Assembly (NCBI RefSeq): GCF_018069865.1
Contig: NZ_JAGQDG010000001.1
Location: forward strand, 434,001-498,000
DNA: 64,000 nucleotides
Source: Ideonella paludis
GTDB lineage: Bacteria > Pseudomonadota > Gammaproteobacteria > Burkholderiales > Burkholderiaceae_C
Reading direction: 5' to 3'
A model generated the notes under the pieces. The model had not been told where the DNA came from. It worked only from the letters and a program-made list of their open reading frames with translations, and did no database searches. Within the stretch, counting starts at the first letter, position 1, and each line of letters begins with the position of its first letter. Below are positions 6,095 to 16,534 of this stretch, one piece after another. The translations under genes and the position numbers were made by a program.

Positions 6095-7441
6095 ATGCCT
6101 TTAGATGAACCTGCAGCCCTTGCAGAAGGATCGTCACGCCTGCCGACGCTGGAGTTTGCGCTGACAGGCAGCACCGCTGACTACTTGATTCACGCCTCGC
6201 CCGACCTGCTCAGCAAAGCACGTGCTTTTGAGCACTGGGAGTCGACCCGCTTGGCGCATGGCTTGCTGCCCTTTGCCCGCAGCTTGCAGACGCCGCCCGC
6301 GGCCCACACCACGCTGCGCGAGCAGGACGGCCGTGATGTGCGGGGCCTCAATTTCTCGTCACAAGACTATCTGGCGCTGTCCTCCCACCCGGCTGTGGTG
6401 GCTGCTGCCCAAGAGGCCATGGCGCGGTTTGGCGTGCACAGCGCGGGCTCCAGCGTGCTGGCGGGCAATGTGGGCGACGGTGTCGCGCTTGAGCAAGCCC
6501 TGGCCGACTTTCTGGGCCTGCCGCACGTGCTGCTGTTTCCCACCGGCTGGGCCGCAGGCTTTGGGGTCATCAAGGGCTTGGTGCGGCCTGACGACCATGT
6601 GGTGATGGATGTGCTGGCCCACAACTGCCTGCAGACAGGTGCTCGCGCCGCGACACGCCATGTGCACCTGCACCGCCACTTGGACGTCGACCACGCGAGG
6701 CGGCTGTTGACCCGCATTCGCCGCAACGACCCCCACAACGGCATCATGCTGATCACGGAAGGCTGTTTTTCTATGGATGCCGACAGCCCCGACCTCGCGG
6801 CCCTGCAGGCCCTGGCCCAGGAGTTCCAGGCCCTGTTGGTGGTGGATGTGGCGCATGACTTGGGTGCCATGGGCCCGAACGGCCAAGGCCAAATCGGTCT
6901 GCAGGGCCTGCACGGTCAGATCGATGTGGTGATTGGCGCCTTCTCCAAATCCTTTGCGTCCAACGGTGGATTTGTGGCCGGGCGCAGCCGGGCACTCAAA
7001 GAATATCTGCGTTACTTTGCAGCCACAGCCACCTTCAGCAATGCGCTCTCACCGCTGCAGATTGCGGTCATCCACCAAAGCCTGAAGATCGTGCGCAGCG
7101 TCGAGGGGGAATGGCGGCGCGAGCAACTGATGCAGGCCGTCCAAGCCCTGCGCCAGGCCCTCACCCAAGAGGGTTTGACGGTGTGGGGCCAGGCCTCGCC
7201 CATCGTGCCGGTGCTGCTGGGTGACGAGCGACGAGCCCGATTGGCGGTGCGCGAGATGGGCCAACGCCACTTGCTGGCCAATTTGGTGGAGTTTCCGGCG
7301 GTGCCGCGGCACCGCGCCCGGCTGCGCATGCAGGTGATGAGCAGCCACACCGCTGAGGACGCCCAGCAGGCAGCGGCCACGGTGGCGGCCGCCTTGGCCG
7401 CGTCAGCGCAGCTTATGCCGCAGGCGGCCCAAACACCTTAG
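6095..7441 (+). CDS. PLP-dependent alpha-oxoamine synthase family enzyme
   Basis: A 448-residue fold-type I PLP enzyme related to 8-amino-7-oxononanoate synthase, 2-amino-3-ketobutyrate CoA ligase and serine palmitoyltransferase. These condense an amino acid with an acyl-CoA, releasing CO2. Expected residues are present: H176 (AHNCL) for stacking on the cofactor, E222-G223 (TEGCFSM), D251 and H254 (DVAHDLG), and the Schiff-base lysine K285 in GAFSKSFASNGG. The loop around K285 departs from the usual GTxGKAxGxxGG. An N-terminal extension of about 80 residues precedes the NFSSQDYL entry to the fold. No biotin or sphingolipid genes are adjacent, so the product is unknown. The 3' end overlaps the convergent protease gene by 29 bases. 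Confidence 0.8.
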   Translation: MPLDEPAALAEGSSRLPTLEFALTGSTADYLIHASPDLLSKARAFEHWESTRLAHGLLPFARSLQTPPAAHTTLREQDGRDVRGLNFSSQDYLALSSHPAVVAAAQEAMARFGVHSAGSSVLAGNVGDGVALEQALADFLGLPHVLLFPTGWAAGFGVIKGLVRPDDHVVMDVLAHNCLQTGARAATRHVHLHRHLDVDHARRLLTRIRRNDPHNGIMLITEGCFSMDADSPDLAALQALAQEFQALLVVDVAHDLGAMGPNGQGQIGLQGLHGQIDVVIGAFSKSFASNGGFVAGRSRALKEYLRYFAATATFSNALSPLQIAVIHQSLKIVRSVEGEWRREQLMQAVQALRQALTQEGLTVWGQASPIVPVLLGDERRARLAVREMGQRHLLANLVEFPAVPRHRARLRMQVMSSHTAEDAQQAAATVAAALAASAQLMPQAAQTP

Positions 7442-8369
7442 GCGGCTTGGGTGCGCGCGCATAGAGCGGGTCGACCTTGGGCAGCACGCGCTGGATGTCT
7501 TCAATGCGGCTGTCGCCCGACGGGTGGGTGGACATGAACTCCGGCGGCGCCCCCTCGCTGGCCTTCATCATCTTCTGCCACAGCGTGACGCCTGAGGCCG
7601 GGTTGTAGCCCGCACGCGCGGCCAACTCCAGGCCCACCAGGTCGGCCTCGCTTTCATCTTCACGGCTGAAGCGCAGGGTCAGCAGTTGAGCCCCCATGTC
7701 GGCCAGGGTGCGGCCAGTGCCCTTGAGGCCAAAGAGGGCCGCACCAATCTCCAAGCCGATGCCGGTGGCCGCCGTCTTGCCCATGCGTTCACGGGCATGC
7801 TCACGCAGGGCGTGGGCCATCTCGTGGCCCATGATCATCGCCACCTCGTCATCCGTGAGTTGCAGGCGCTGCAAGATGCCGTAATAGAACGCGATCTTGC
7901 CGCCCGGCATGCAAAACGCATTGAGCTGGCTGGAGCCAATCAGATTGACTTCCCACTTCCATTGGGTGGCGCGGTCGTTCCACGGCGGCGCGAAGGGAAT
8001 GATGCGATCGGCAATCGCGCGCAAGCGTTGCACCTGGGGGTGGTCTGCCGGTGCCAAAGCGCGCTTGGATGAGGCCTCACGCTGCAGTTGCAGATATTGC
8101 TGTTGCGCCGCGCGCTCCACTTGCTCGGCCGGGACCAGCTTGGCCATGCGTGAGGTGCGCCCCACCTCGCCGCGCACACCTTCTTCGTCTTGCGCCAGCA
8201 CTGCACCGGGCAGCAAGCTGCCCGCAGCCAACCAGCCAGCCACGCGGCGGCGCGCATGCAAGGGGCAGCCACAGTGCCGCGCCCGGACCATGGCCGGCAG
8301 ACCCACCTCGGCCGTGGTGCAAAACAGTGGGTCCTGCGGGGCAGGTGATGCTGATGCAGACAAAGGCAT
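7413..8369 (-). CDS. M48-family zinc metalloprotease, exported
   Basis: A 318-residue peptidase with the zinc motif GHEMAHALREH and the third ligand in the downstream ESEAD segment, typical of M48 (HtpX/Oma1/BepA-like) proteins. A hydrophobic stretch (VAGWLAAGSLLPGAVLA) after Arg-rich residues suggests a signal or twin-arginine-like export sequence near residues 40-60, preceded by an unusually long N-terminus. Start 8369 was preferred over 8387 because GGAG lies 6 bases upstream of it. The family works in envelope quality control. It lacks the TPR domain of BepA. Confidence 0.85.
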   Translation of the reverse strand: MPLSASASPAPQDPLFCTTAEVGLPAMVRARHCGCPLHARRRVAGWLAAGSLLPGAVLAQDEEGVRGEVGRTSRMAKLVPAEQVERAAQQQYLQLQREASSKRALAPADHPQVQRLRAIADRIIPFAPPWNDRATQWKWEVNLIGSSQLNAFCMPGGKIAFYYGILQRLQLTDDEVAMIMGHEMAHALREHARERMGKTAATGIGLEIGAALFGLKGTGRTLADMGAQLLTLRFSREDESEADLVGLELAARAGYNPASGVTLWQKMMKASEGAPPEFMSTHPSGDSRIEDIQRVLPKVDPLYARAPKPPKVFGPPAA

Positions 8370-8440
8370 GTCAGGCTCCAAATTCAAAACTCATTCAAGC
8401 CGCCAAGGCTGAAGCATTGTGCAAGGCCAATAGCCGGGCG

Positions 8441-10033
8441 TCAGTCGTCGGTGGCGCCCAGCGTGTCAGGGTCCACTTCCAAAGCCCTCACACTGTCGCG
8501 CATGACCCACAACATCAGCAACGCAGGCAGCGCGGCCAGCGTCGACACCACAAAGAAAGAGGGCCAGCCGATGGACTCGGCCAAGACGCCGGCCAGTGGC
8601 CCCACCCAGACCCGGCCGACCGACGCAAAAGCACTGAGCAGCGCAAACTGCGTGGCGGTGAACCGTTGGCTGGTCAAGCTCATCAAGAAAGCCAGAAAGG
8701 CCGCCGTTCCCATGCCGCCCGAGAGGTTCTCGAAGGCAATCACCATCAGCAAACCGCCATCGACCGGCGTCGGGTGGGCCAGCTTGACAAAGCCCCAGTC
8801 AAAGGCGGGCAGCAGCAAACCGGGCAAGGCATTCTGGCCATTCACCGCCAGCCACCAAAAGCCCAAATTGCTGGCGGCCTGCAACACGCCAAACAGCATC
8901 AAGGCCCGCCACAGGCCTAAACGCAACATCAAGGCCCCGCCCAGCAAGGCGCCCAAGATGGTCAGCCACAGGCCGATCACTTTGTTGACCACACCGACCT
9001 CGGCCGACGCATAGGCCATGCCCTTGAGCAGAAACGGCGTCAGCAGCGAGCCCGCAAACGCATCGCCCAGCTTGTAGAGCACGATGAACGCCAAAAACGC
9101 CACCGCGCCCGGCTGACTGAAGTAATGGCCCAGGCCGGACACCAGGGTCTCGAAGCGAGCGCGCCGCGCCGCCCAGGCGGCCAGCGGCAGGGTGAAGCCC
9201 AAGCCCAATAGCAGGGCCACCAGGTCCATCCAGCGCTGCTGAAGCGTGGTGCTCATGGTGCTGCCATGCCAGAGCGGCGCCATCAGTTCACGAACGGCCG
9301 GCCCGATGGCCCAGTTGGTGGCCGCATAGCCAGCCACGGCAGCCAACAGCACAGCGACAAAGCCCCGCAGGTCATGGCCCGCCACCGACTGCGGCACCTG
9401 AGGTTTGGGCACCTTGGGCAGCAAGGTCGCGCTGATGACGGCTGCCGCCACCATCAAGGCAGCCATCAAGCGATAAACCTCAGGCCAGGTCCAGCCGCCG
9501 CCTTGGGCCGGGTCGGTCCAGATCATGGCCACGCCGCCGGAGAGGATCATCGCCATGCGATAGCCCATCACATTCAGCGACGAACCCAAGCCCCGCTCCC
9601 GAGCCGGCAGCACCTCCGTGCGATAGGCGTCATAGGCCACGTCTTGCGACGCGGACAAAAAGGCAATCGCCACCGCAATCAAGGCAAACCACTGCAGATT
9701 GCCCTTGGGCGAGGTCGCGGCCAGCAGCATCAAGGCCCCGGCCAGCAGGAGCTGGGTCAGCACCAGCCAGCCGCGCCGCCGGCCCAACCAGGGCAGGTCG
9801 AAGCGGTCCATCAGCGGCGCCCACAGGAACTTGAAGGTGTAGGGCAGGCCGACCAGGCTGAGGAAACCAATGGTGGCCACATCCAGGCCTTCCAGGCTCA
9901 GCCAGGCCTGCAGGGCTTGGCCCGTCAGAGCCAACGGCAAGCCTGAGGCAAAGCCCAGCAGCGTGATCAGCACAAAGCGATGCAGCGAGGCCCAGCCAAA
10001 GCGCGCGCCGTCCGGCGAAGATGAAGAAGACAT
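8441..10033 (-). CDS. ampG: AmpG-like muropeptide permease (MFS)
   Basis: A 530-residue inner-membrane transporter with about twelve or more hydrophobic helices. It matches the AmpG pattern from the start: RFVLITLLGFASGLPLALTGQALQAWL followed by LPYTFKFLWAPLMDRF and RRRGWLV. AmpG imports GlcNAc-anhydroMurNAc peptides released by cell-wall turnover for recycling, and in some species influences beta-lactamase induction. It ends 72 bases from the M48 protease start, same strand, so co-transcription is possible. The divergent neighbour starts about 200 bases away. Confidence 0.88.
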   Translation of the reverse strand: MSSSSSPDGARFGWASLHRFVLITLLGFASGLPLALTGQALQAWLSLEGLDVATIGFLSLVGLPYTFKFLWAPLMDRFDLPWLGRRRGWLVLTQLLLAGALMLLAATSPKGNLQWFALIAVAIAFLSASQDVAYDAYRTEVLPARERGLGSSLNVMGYRMAMILSGGVAMIWTDPAQGGGWTWPEVYRLMAALMVAAAVISATLLPKVPKPQVPQSVAGHDLRGFVAVLLAAVAGYAATNWAIGPAVRELMAPLWHGSTMSTTLQQRWMDLVALLLGLGFTLPLAAWAARRARFETLVSGLGHYFSQPGAVAFLAFIVLYKLGDAFAGSLLTPFLLKGMAYASAEVGVVNKVIGLWLTILGALLGGALMLRLGLWRALMLFGVLQAASNLGFWWLAVNGQNALPGLLLPAFDWGFVKLAHPTPVDGGLLMVIAFENLSGGMGTAAFLAFLMSLTSQRFTATQFALLSAFASVGRVWVGPLAGVLAESIGWPSFFVVSTLAALPALLMLWVMRDSVRALEVDPDTLGATDD

Positions 10034-10238
10034 GAGGGGATTCTAGGGACGCCTGGCCGCTGGGCTTGCGGGCATCAGAACGTGAACAAATACCAGAGCC
10101 TGTGCAGAATGCCAAACGCGCAGCCGTATTCCCTGCTGCGGCTTCCGTGACGAGCGCACTGGAAAGTCAGACAATGCGTGACAAATCGTCGCCAGGGCGG
10201 AAGCCCTCGGACTGAATTCAAGGAGGCAGAGCGCGTTG

Positions 10239-10904
10239 ATGGTCGATCTTCCCGGCTGGGCATGGCAAGTAGCCCTCTTCGCAGGTGGAGGTCTGGCCCT
10301 TGGCGTGGTGCTGGGCGCCGTGTTGCGGCGCAAGCCCAGCGCGCCTGCGGCGCCGGCGCGGCCCCGTAGCGCCCCCGCCGACCGCAGCACGCCAGCACCG
10401 GCTCCCGCGACGGTGGACATCCCCCTGGATGATGTGGCCAGCCCGGCTCCGGCCATCACCGGCACGCCGCAGCAACGACTGTTGGAGCGCTTGCGCGAGC
10501 AGAATTTGCAACTGGCTGCGCAAGCCAAGTCAGCGGCCGACCATCATGCGCGGCAGATGAGCGAGCGCCAACAGGAGCAGCAGGCTGAAAGCCTGCGCCG
10601 AGATCGCCAAGTCGAGGAGCTGCGTCAGAACCACTCGGCGGAGTTCTCGCACCTGCTCGAAGTCATGTTTGAGCAGGTTGATCGGATCCAAGTGGCCCAC
10701 AGCAACCAAGCCCAAGCCCTGAGCCAAGAGCTAGAGCGCATGCGTCAATTGGCCCAAGCCGTCGATCAGGGCGGCTTGGCGGATGACGATACAGGCCCGG
10801 ACGGCCGCTCAGGCCAAGAACGCTTGGTGATGGCTGCGCGGGACGTGCGTCAAGCCGAGTTTGCGGCCGCGCGGGCCATGGAATCTTTGCGCCAGCCGCG
10901 CTGA
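10239..10904 (+). CDS. Membrane-anchored coiled-coil protein of unknown function
   Basis: A 221-residue protein with one N-terminal hydrophobic segment (WQVALFAGGGLALGVVLGAV), an Ala/Pro-rich linker to about residue 75, and a long charged, Gln/Glu-rich coiled coil from about 80 to 175. I do not recognise a family. The start is ambiguous: AGGAGG (10221-10226) is 9 bases from TTG 10236 and 12 bases from ATG 10239. It stands alone, divergent from ampG. Confidence 0.7.
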   Translation: MVDLPGWAWQVALFAGGGLALGVVLGAVLRRKPSAPAAPARPRSAPADRSTPAPAPATVDIPLDDVASPAPAITGTPQQRLLERLREQNLQLAAQAKSAADHHARQMSERQQEQQAESLRRDRQVEELRQNHSAEFSHLLEVMFEQVDRIQVAHSNQAQALSQELERMRQLAQAVDQGGLADDDTGPDGRSGQERLVMAARDVRQAEFAAARAMESLRQPR

Positions 10905-10942
10905 CGGCCCGCACTGCGCCAGCCTAGGCGGCGGCCAGACGC

Positions 10943-11131
10943 TCAGCCCCGCAGCGTCACCCAGCGGCGCAATACCTGCAGCCAGGGTGCGACACCCATC
11001 ACCTGCGCTTGCGCCTGAGCACCGCCTCGGGGCCGCAAGGACTCACGGCGCTCCAACAGCCGCAACGGCGGCTTGGCAGCTTCGCCGGGCAGAGGCTCCA
11101 GGGTATGCGGTGAGGAAGTGAAGCGCGCCAT
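10943..11131 (-). CDS. Possible small hypothetical protein (62 residues)
   Basis: An open frame between the coiled-coil gene and the LysR gene, starting MARFTSSPHTLEPL and rich in Arg, Leu and Pro. It has no recognisable domain, no signal peptide and no convincing Shine-Dalgarno. It fills an otherwise empty stretch, which is the only argument for it. Confidence 0.3.
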   Translation of the reverse strand: MARFTSSPHTLEPLPGEAAKPPLRLLERRESLRPRGGAQAQAQVMGVAPWLQVLRRWVTLRG

Positions 11132-11253
11132 GATCTCAGGGCTTACCAGAATGTCTTGGGTCTGACGGACTGTATGAGGGCGCAGCCTTGCACTCAAGCT
11201 GAAATTTCGCAGACCAGTTTTGCAAATTTGCATAGAGCAGGCACACTGCCGCC

Positions 11254-12186
11254 ATGAGCGCCTTGAACTGGAGTGACCTGCGTATTGCCCTGGCCATTGG
11301 CCACACGGGCTCCTTGGCCCAGGCGGCGCGCGAATTGAACGTCAACCACAGCACGGTGCTGCGTCGGCTGGACGCGCTGGAAGACCGCCTGGGTGCGCGC
11401 TTGTTCGAGCGCCTGCGCACAGGCTATGAACCCACCGAGGCTGGCCACCTGCTGCTGGAGCAAGCCCGCCGCATGGCCGACCAAGCCGACGAGATTGAGC
11501 GCCGCGTCATGGGCCGCGACCGCGAGTTGACTGGCCTGCTGCGGGTCACCACCGCGTTTGTGGTGATGGAGCATCTGCTGCCCAAGCCTCTGGCCAGCTT
11601 TGCCCGCACCTACCCCGGCATTGAGGTTGAGGTGATGGAAAACGCGTTCCTGGTGGATTTGGCCCGCCGCCGCGCTGAAGTGGCCCAAGGCCTGCTGCAG
11701 CGGGAGGCTGATGTGGCGCTGCGCTTGTCTGCCCATGTGGCCGAGCATTTGGTGGGACGCCGCTTGGGGCCGGCCCCCTGCCAGGTGTTTGCCCTGAGGG
11801 GAGCGCCAGACTTGCCCCAAAGCATCACGCCTTTGAGCCAACTGGTGCGTGAGGCGCCTTGGGTGGCCTTTGAGCGCGACGCCCATGCGCGCGTGTACGA
11901 CCGCTGGATGCGCCAGCATTTGCAGGCCGCCCAGGTGCGGGTGCGGGTGGACATCTTCAATGCCGTGGCCGCGATGCTGCACACCGGCATTGGCGTGGGC
12001 CTGCTGCCCAGCTTCATGCAGGCTCGCCACCCAGAGCTGATCCCCGTCTCCGAGCCCATCCCCGAGTTGGAGACGCCGGTCTGGATGCTGACCCACCCCG
12101 ACCTGCGTGACACCGCCCGCGTGCGTGCTTTTTTACAGCATGTCGGTGACGGGATTGCGTCCATATTGCACGCCGCTCGGACATAG
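11254..12186 (+). CDS. LysR-family transcriptional regulator
   Basis: 310 residues. The N-terminal winged helix-turn-helix (about 4-62) includes [35 protein letters not shown] split across the recognition helix. A linker helix and a periplasmic-binding-like effector domain (about 90-300) follow. LysR proteins usually control a neighbouring gene in response to a small molecule. Here the molybdenum hydroxylase genes follow on the same strand after 67 bases, so they are the likely target. The ligand is unknown. Confidence 0.9.
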   Translation: MSALNWSDLRIALAIGHTGSLAQAARELNVNHSTVLRRLDALEDRLGARLFERLRTGYEPTEAGHLLLEQARRMADQADEIERRVMGRDRELTGLLRVTTAFVVMEHLLPKPLASFARTYPGIEVEVMENAFLVDLARRRAEVAQGLLQREADVALRLSAHVAEHLVGRRLGPAPCQVFALRGAPDLPQSITPLSQLVREAPWVAFERDAHARVYDRWMRQHLQAAQVRVRVDIFNAVAAMLHTGIGVGLLPSFMQARHPELIPVSEPIPELETPVWMLTHPDLRDTARVRAFLQHVGDGIASILHAART

Positions 12187-12253
12187 TCAGCCCTCTCCAG
12201 ATCAAGCCGCTGGCTTCTGCCACACTGCGCCCAAGGAATTCTTGCGAGGCCCC

Positions 12254-12727
12254 ATGGACCTGATGATCAACGGCCAGCGCCGAGCGCTGGACCCCAAGCG
12301 TGTGCCCGACGATATGCCCCTGCTGTGGGTGCTGCGCGATGAGCTGGGCCTGACCGGCACCAAGTTTGGCTGCGGTGTCGCCGCCTGCGGGGCCTGCACC
12401 GTGCAGGTCGACGGCCAGCCTATGCGCGCCTGCGTCACCCCCGTCAGCAGCGCCCAAGGCAAGGCCGTGCGCACCATTGAAGCGCTGGGCACGGACGACA
12501 AACCGCATGCCCTGCAGCAGGCCTGGATCGAGCACCAAGTACCGCAATGCGGCTACTGCCAGAGCGGCATGCTGATGGCCGCCGAAGCCTTGCTGCGCGC
12601 CAAGCCCAACCCCACGGACGCCGACATCGACGCGGCCATCACCAACCTCTGCCGCTGCGGCACCTACCCGCGCGTGCGCGCCGCCATCCACTCGGCCGCC
12701 AAGGCGCTGCGCGGGGGCAAAGCATGA
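12254..12727 (+). CDS. Molybdenum hydroxylase small subunit, two [2Fe-2S] clusters (IorA-like)
   Basis: 157 residues. The plant-ferredoxin-type cluster is bound by C40, C45, C48 and C60, and the second cluster by C99, C102, C133 and C135, the standard pattern for xanthine oxidase-family small subunits. The opening and spacing resemble the alpha subunit of isoquinoline 1-oxidoreductase and aldehyde oxidoreductases. It passes electrons from the molybdenum site to an external acceptor. GCGAGG lies 4-5 bases before ATG 12254. Its stop overlaps the large-subunit start (ATGA). No FAD-subunit gene is adjacent, as in IorAB-type two-subunit enzymes. Confidence 0.9.
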   Translation: MDLMINGQRRALDPKRVPDDMPLLWVLRDELGLTGTKFGCGVAACGACTVQVDGQPMRACVTPVSSAQGKAVRTIEALGTDDKPHALQQAWIEHQVPQCGYCQSGMLMAAEALLRAKPNPTDADIDAAITNLCRCGTYPRVRAAIHSAAKALRGGKA

Positions 12728-15018
12728 AGCTCACCCGCCGTACCTTGCTGTGGAGCGGCCTGGGCGCCGCTGGCGCCTTGGTGGTGGGCTGGAGCGGCAT
12801 GCCGCCCCGCAGCCGCCTGGGCAAGCCCGACACTCTGCCACCCGCCGAGGGCGAGGTCGGCCTGAACGGCTGGCTGAAGATCGACGCCCAAGGCCATGCC
12901 TTGCTGGCCATGCCCTATGCCGAGATGGGCCAGGGCGTGCACAGCACCTTGGCCTTGCTGGTGGCCGAAGAGCTGAACCTGCGGCCCGACCAGGTCCGGC
13001 TGATCCCGGCCACGCATGATGCGCTGTATGGCAATGTGGCCGTGTTGGCCGCCAGCCTGCCCTTCCATCCCCGAGACACCGAGCCCGGCCACGAAACCAC
13101 CTCGGCCCGCCTGGGCCAATGGATGATCCGCAAGATTGGCCGTGAGCTGGGCCTGGTGATGACCGGCGGCTCAGCCACCATGGCCGACACCTGGGAGGTG
13201 CTGCGCCTGGCCGCGGCCACCGCTCGCGCCCAACTGCTGGGCGCCGCCTCTTTGCGCTGGAAGCTGCCGGTGTCTGAGTTCAATGTGGTGCAAGGGGTGA
13301 TCACCCACCCAGCCGGGGGCCACCACGCGCATTACGGCGAGTTCGCCGCCGCGGCGGCCACCACGCCACCGGGCGAAGTGCGCTTCAAAAAGCGCGAGCA
13401 ATGGGCGCTGCTGGGCAAGCCGCAAAAGCGCCTCGACATCCCCGCCCGCACCAATGGCCAGGCCCGCTATGGCATAGACACCCGGCTGCCCGGCATGGTG
13501 TTTGCCGTGGTGCGCCACGCGCCCATGTTGGGTGGCAGCGTGGCCCGCATGAACAGCAATGAGGTGCTCAAACGACCGGGGGTGGAGCGCGTGCTGCGCC
13601 TAGCCTCGGTGGCCGGCTCGACCGAAGCGGTGGCCGTGGTCGGCATCAGCACCTGGCATGCCAAGCAAGCCAGCTTGGCGCTGGACATTGACTGGGCGGC
13701 GCCGCTGAACGCGCGGCTGGACAGCCAAGCCATTCAACAGGCCCTTGAAGCGCAAGCCCAAGCGGCCGCCGACGGCGACGCGGGCTTCAGCTTCCACAAA
13801 GTGGGCGATGCCCCAGCCCAACTCGCCAGCGCGGCCAAGCGCCTGAATGCGGTTTACAAAGCGCCCTATCTGGCCCATGCCACGCTGGAGCCCATGAACT
13901 GCACGGCCCAAGTCACGCCTCAAGGCGTGCAGGTCTGGGCGCCCACCCAGGTGCCTGGCTTGGCGCGCGCTGTCGCCGCCCGCGTGGCTGACGTGCCCGA
14001 AGACAAGGTCACGGTACACATGACGCAGATCGGCGGGGGTTTTGGCCGCCGCCTTGAAGTGGACAGCGTGGCCCAGGCCGTGCGCGTGGCGCTGGAGACC
14101 GGCGGCCGCCCAGTGCAACTGGTGTGGCCACGCGAAGAAGACTTCACCCATGACTTCTACCGCCCGGCGGGCGTGGCCGTGCTGCAAGGCAGCCTGGACG
14201 CGCAGGGCCAGTTGCAAGCCCTGCGCATCGGCAGCGCGGGCGATGCCATCACCCCCCGCCACCTGGAGCGCAACGCGCCCTGGCTGGCTGGCCCGGTGGA
14301 CACGCCCGACAAAACCACCGCCGAAGGCTTGTTTGACTTGCCCTATGCCATCCCGCACCAGCTCATGCGCCATGTCGCCACACGCAGCGGCGTGCCCGTG
14401 GGCTACTGGCGCTCGGTTGGCCATTCGCATAACGCATTCTTCAGTGAAAGCTTTATCGATGAGCTGGCGCGCCTGGCCGGTCAAGACCCCGTGGCCTTCC
14501 GACTCGGGCTCTTGAAAGACCGCCCGCGTCACGCCGCCGTGCTGCAGCTTGCCGCCAGCAAAGCGGGCTGGGGCCAAGCCCTGCCCAAGGGGCAGGCGCG
14601 GGGGGTGGCGCTGCATGAGAGCTTTGACTCCACGGTGGCCATGGTGATGGAGGTCTCGCTGCAGAACAAAGCGCTGAAGATCCACCGCGTGGTCTGCGCC
14701 GTGGACTGCGGCACGGCCGTCAACCCGGCCGTCATTGCCCAGCAGGTGGAGGGCAGTGTGGTGTTCGGCTTGAGCGCAGCGCTCTATGGGCGCATTGACA
14801 TCGTCAACAACGAAGTGCGCCAGAAGAACTTCCCAGACTTCCCCCTGCTGAGCCTGCGCGAGTGCCCCCCCATCGAAACCCACATCGTGCCCAGCACCTT
14901 GCCGCCCACCGGCATGGGCGAGCCTGCAGTGCCGCCGGTGGCCCCGGCGCTGGCCAACGCGCTGTTTGCGCTGACCGGCCAGCGGCTGCGCGAGCTACCG
15001 CTGCAACTGCCGGGGTAA
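12724..15018 (+). CDS. Molybdenum hydroxylase large subunit, molybdopterin-binding (IorB-like), exported
   Basis: 764 residues. The N-terminus [22 protein letters not shown] is a twin-arginine signal, so the folded holoenzyme is probably periplasmic with its small subunit carried along. Cofactor-domain features include [29 protein letters not shown] and, near the C-terminus, [10 protein letters not shown], where the catalytic Glu of the family lies. The arrangement matches isoquinoline 1-oxidoreductase/aldehyde dehydrogenase beta subunits, which hydroxylate N-heterocycles or aldehydes. Substrate is unknown. It overlaps the small-subunit gene by 4 bases and is likely co-transcribed with it. 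Confidence 0.9.
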   Translation: MKLTRRTLLWSGLGAAGALVVGWSGMPPRSRLGKPDTLPPAEGEVGLNGWLKIDAQGHALLAMPYAEMGQGVHSTLALLVAEELNLRPDQVRLIPATHDALYGNVAVLAASLPFHPRDTEPGHETTSARLGQWMIRKIGRELGLVMTGGSATMADTWEVLRLAAATARAQLLGAASLRWKLPVSEFNVVQGVITHPAGGHHAHYGEFAAAAATTPPGEVRFKKREQWALLGKPQKRLDIPARTNGQARYGIDTRLPGMVFAVVRHAPMLGGSVARMNSNEVLKRPGVERVLRLASVAGSTEAVAVVGISTWHAKQASLALDIDWAAPLNARLDSQAIQQALEAQAQAAADGDAGFSFHKVGDAPAQLASAAKRLNAVYKAPYLAHATLEPMNCTAQVTPQGVQVWAPTQVPGLARAVAARVADVPEDKVTVHMTQIGGGFGRRLEVDSVAQAVRVALETGGRPVQLVWPREEDFTHDFYRPAGVAVLQGSLDAQGQLQALRIGSAGDAITPRHLERNAPWLAGPVDTPDKTTAEGLFDLPYAIPHQLMRHVATRSGVPVGYWRSVGHSHNAFFSESFIDELARLAGQDPVAFRLGLLKDRPRHAAVLQLAASKAGWGQALPKGQARGVALHESFDSTVAMVMEVSLQNKALKIHRVVCAVDCGTAVNPAVIAQQVEGSVVFGLSAALYGRIDIVNNEVRQKNFPDFPLLSLRECPPIETHIVPSTLPPTGMGEPAVPPVAPALANALFALTGQRLRELPLQLPG

Positions 15019-15079
15019 AGCCGGAGGCCCCAGCCCCGCTGAGAGCGGCAGAATCGCCGCTTTCTTTGCGGAGGCCCTG

Positions 15080-16534
15080 ATGAGCCGACACGACCCCACC
15101 GCCCACCCGGCGGTGTCCACCACACCCGATGACACGCTGGCGATCCCAGCCCGTCGGCGTTTGTTAGCCGGCATAGGCGGCGCCAGCCTGGGGCTGTTGA
15201 GCGCCTGCGCCACCCCGATGGGGCCTGATCGCCTGCAGCGCCCCCCGAGCCAGCTCAGCGCCATGGGCCTGCGCACACCCAAGCTGAACACGGTTCGCTT
15301 TGGCGTGATTGGCCTGGGCCAACGCGGCGCTTTTTTGACCCGCACCTTGATGGAAATCGAGGGCGCCGAGGTCACGGCCATTTGCGACATCGACCCGCCC
15401 ACCATCACCCGTGCGCTGGGCTATGCCGCCAAAGCCAAACGCGCCGCACCGGCCGTCCACACCGGCTCGCCCGAAGCCTGGAAGGCCTTGCTGGACCGCC
15501 AAGACGTGGATGCCGTGCTCATCGTCACGCCTTGGGAGCTGCACACGCCCATGGCCCTGGCCGCGATGCGGGCCGGCAAGCATGCGTTTGTCGAAATCCC
15601 CGCGGCCGTCAGCCTTGAAGAATGCTGGGCCCTGGTGAACACCGCCGAGGCCACTCAGCGCCACTGCATGATGCTCGAAAACGTCTGCTACGGCCGAGAT
15701 GAGCTGATGCTGCTGAACATGGTGCGCCAAGGCCTGTTTGGCGAGCTGCTGCACGCCGAAGGCGCCTACATCCACGACCTGCGCTGGCAGATCAAAGAGA
15801 TCGAGCGCAGCACCGGCTCTTGGCGCACGCTGTGGCACACCCAGCGTGACGGCAACATCTACCCCACCCATGGCCTGGGGCCGATTGCGCAGTACTTTGG
15901 CATCAACCGAGGCGACCGCTTCGACTACCTGAACGCCCAAAGCTCACCGGCCCGCGCGTTTGCCGCCTATTCCCAGCGCGAGTTCCCGGCAGACCATCCC
16001 CGCAACAAGCTCAAGTACATCAACGGTGATGTGCACACCAGCCTGATCAAGTGCGCCTCGGGCCGCACCATCATGCTGCAGCACGACACCGCCACACCGC
16101 GGCCCTACTCCCGGCTCAACACGGTGGTCGGCACCAATGGCAGCTTTGCAGGCTTCCCGAACCGCATTGCGCTGGAGCGCTTCGAGGGCAAAACCTTGAT
16201 GCACAAGAATGGCAAGTACGAGGCCTTCCATGAGTGGGACACGAACATGGAGCCTTGGCAGAAGCGCTATGACCATCCCTTGTGGACGCGCCTGGAGGCC
16301 GAGGCGAAGCGTAACGGCGGCCACGGCGGCATGGACTATGTGATGCTGTGGCGCTTGGTGTGGTGCCTGCGCGAAGGCCTGGCCTTGGACCAAGACGTCT
16401 ACGACGCCGCCGCTTGGTCGGCCGTGTTCCCGCTGTCTTGCGACTCGGTGGCACAGCGCGGCAATGCCCAGACCTTCCCCGACTTCACCCGCGGGCAGTG
16501 GCAACACACGCCCCCGCTGGCCATCGTCAGCTGA
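15080..16534 (+). CDS. Gfo/Idh/MocA-fold protein of GH109 type, exported
   Basis: 484 residues. [19 protein letters not shown] combines a twin-arginine motif (R25-R27) with a lipobox ending at C43, so it is probably a TAT-exported lipoprotein. A Rossmann motif GLGQRG (78-83) binds NAD. The glycosidase-family residues Y204 (NVCYGRDE), Y261 and H264 (YPTHGLGP) are present. GH109 enzymes use bound NAD in a redox-assisted cleavage of alpha-N-acetylgalactosaminides; substrate here is inferred from family. GGAGG lies just upstream of ATG 15080. The last 8 bases overlap the convergent kinase gene. Confidence 0.85.
   Translation: MSRHDPTAHPAVSTTPDDTLAIPARRRLLAGIGGASLGLLSACATPMGPDRLQRPPSQLSAMGLRTPKLNTVRFGVIGLGQRGAFLTRTLMEIEGAEVTAICDIDPPTITRALGYAAKAKRAAPAVHTGSPEAWKALLDRQDVDAVLIVTPWELHTPMALAAMRAGKHAFVEIPAAVSLEECWALVNTAEATQRHCMMLENVCYGRDELMLLNMVRQGLFGELLHAEGAYIHDLRWQIKEIERSTGSWRTLWHTQRDGNIYPTHGLGPIAQYFGINRGDRFDYLNAQSSPARAFAAYSQREFPADHPRNKLKYINGDVHTSLIKCASGRTIMLQHDTATPRPYSRLNTVVGTNGSFAGFPNRIALERFEGKTLMHKNGKYEAFHEWDTNMEPWQKRYDHPLWTRLEAEAKRNGGHGGMDYVMLWRLVWCLREGLALDQDVYDAAAWSAVFPLSCDSVAQRGNAQTFPDFTRGQWQHTPPLAIVS

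Noticed and set aside
10943-11233. Longer version of the small minus-strand frame, starting at 11233
   Set aside because: It would reach within 20 bases of the LysR start across the expected promoter region; even the shorter form is doubtful.
13600-14883. Long minus-strand open frame opposite the molybdenum hydroxylase gene
   Set aside because: It is the antisense shadow of a strongly supported gene in high-GC DNA; its translation is His/Gly/Ala/Arg-rich with no domain.
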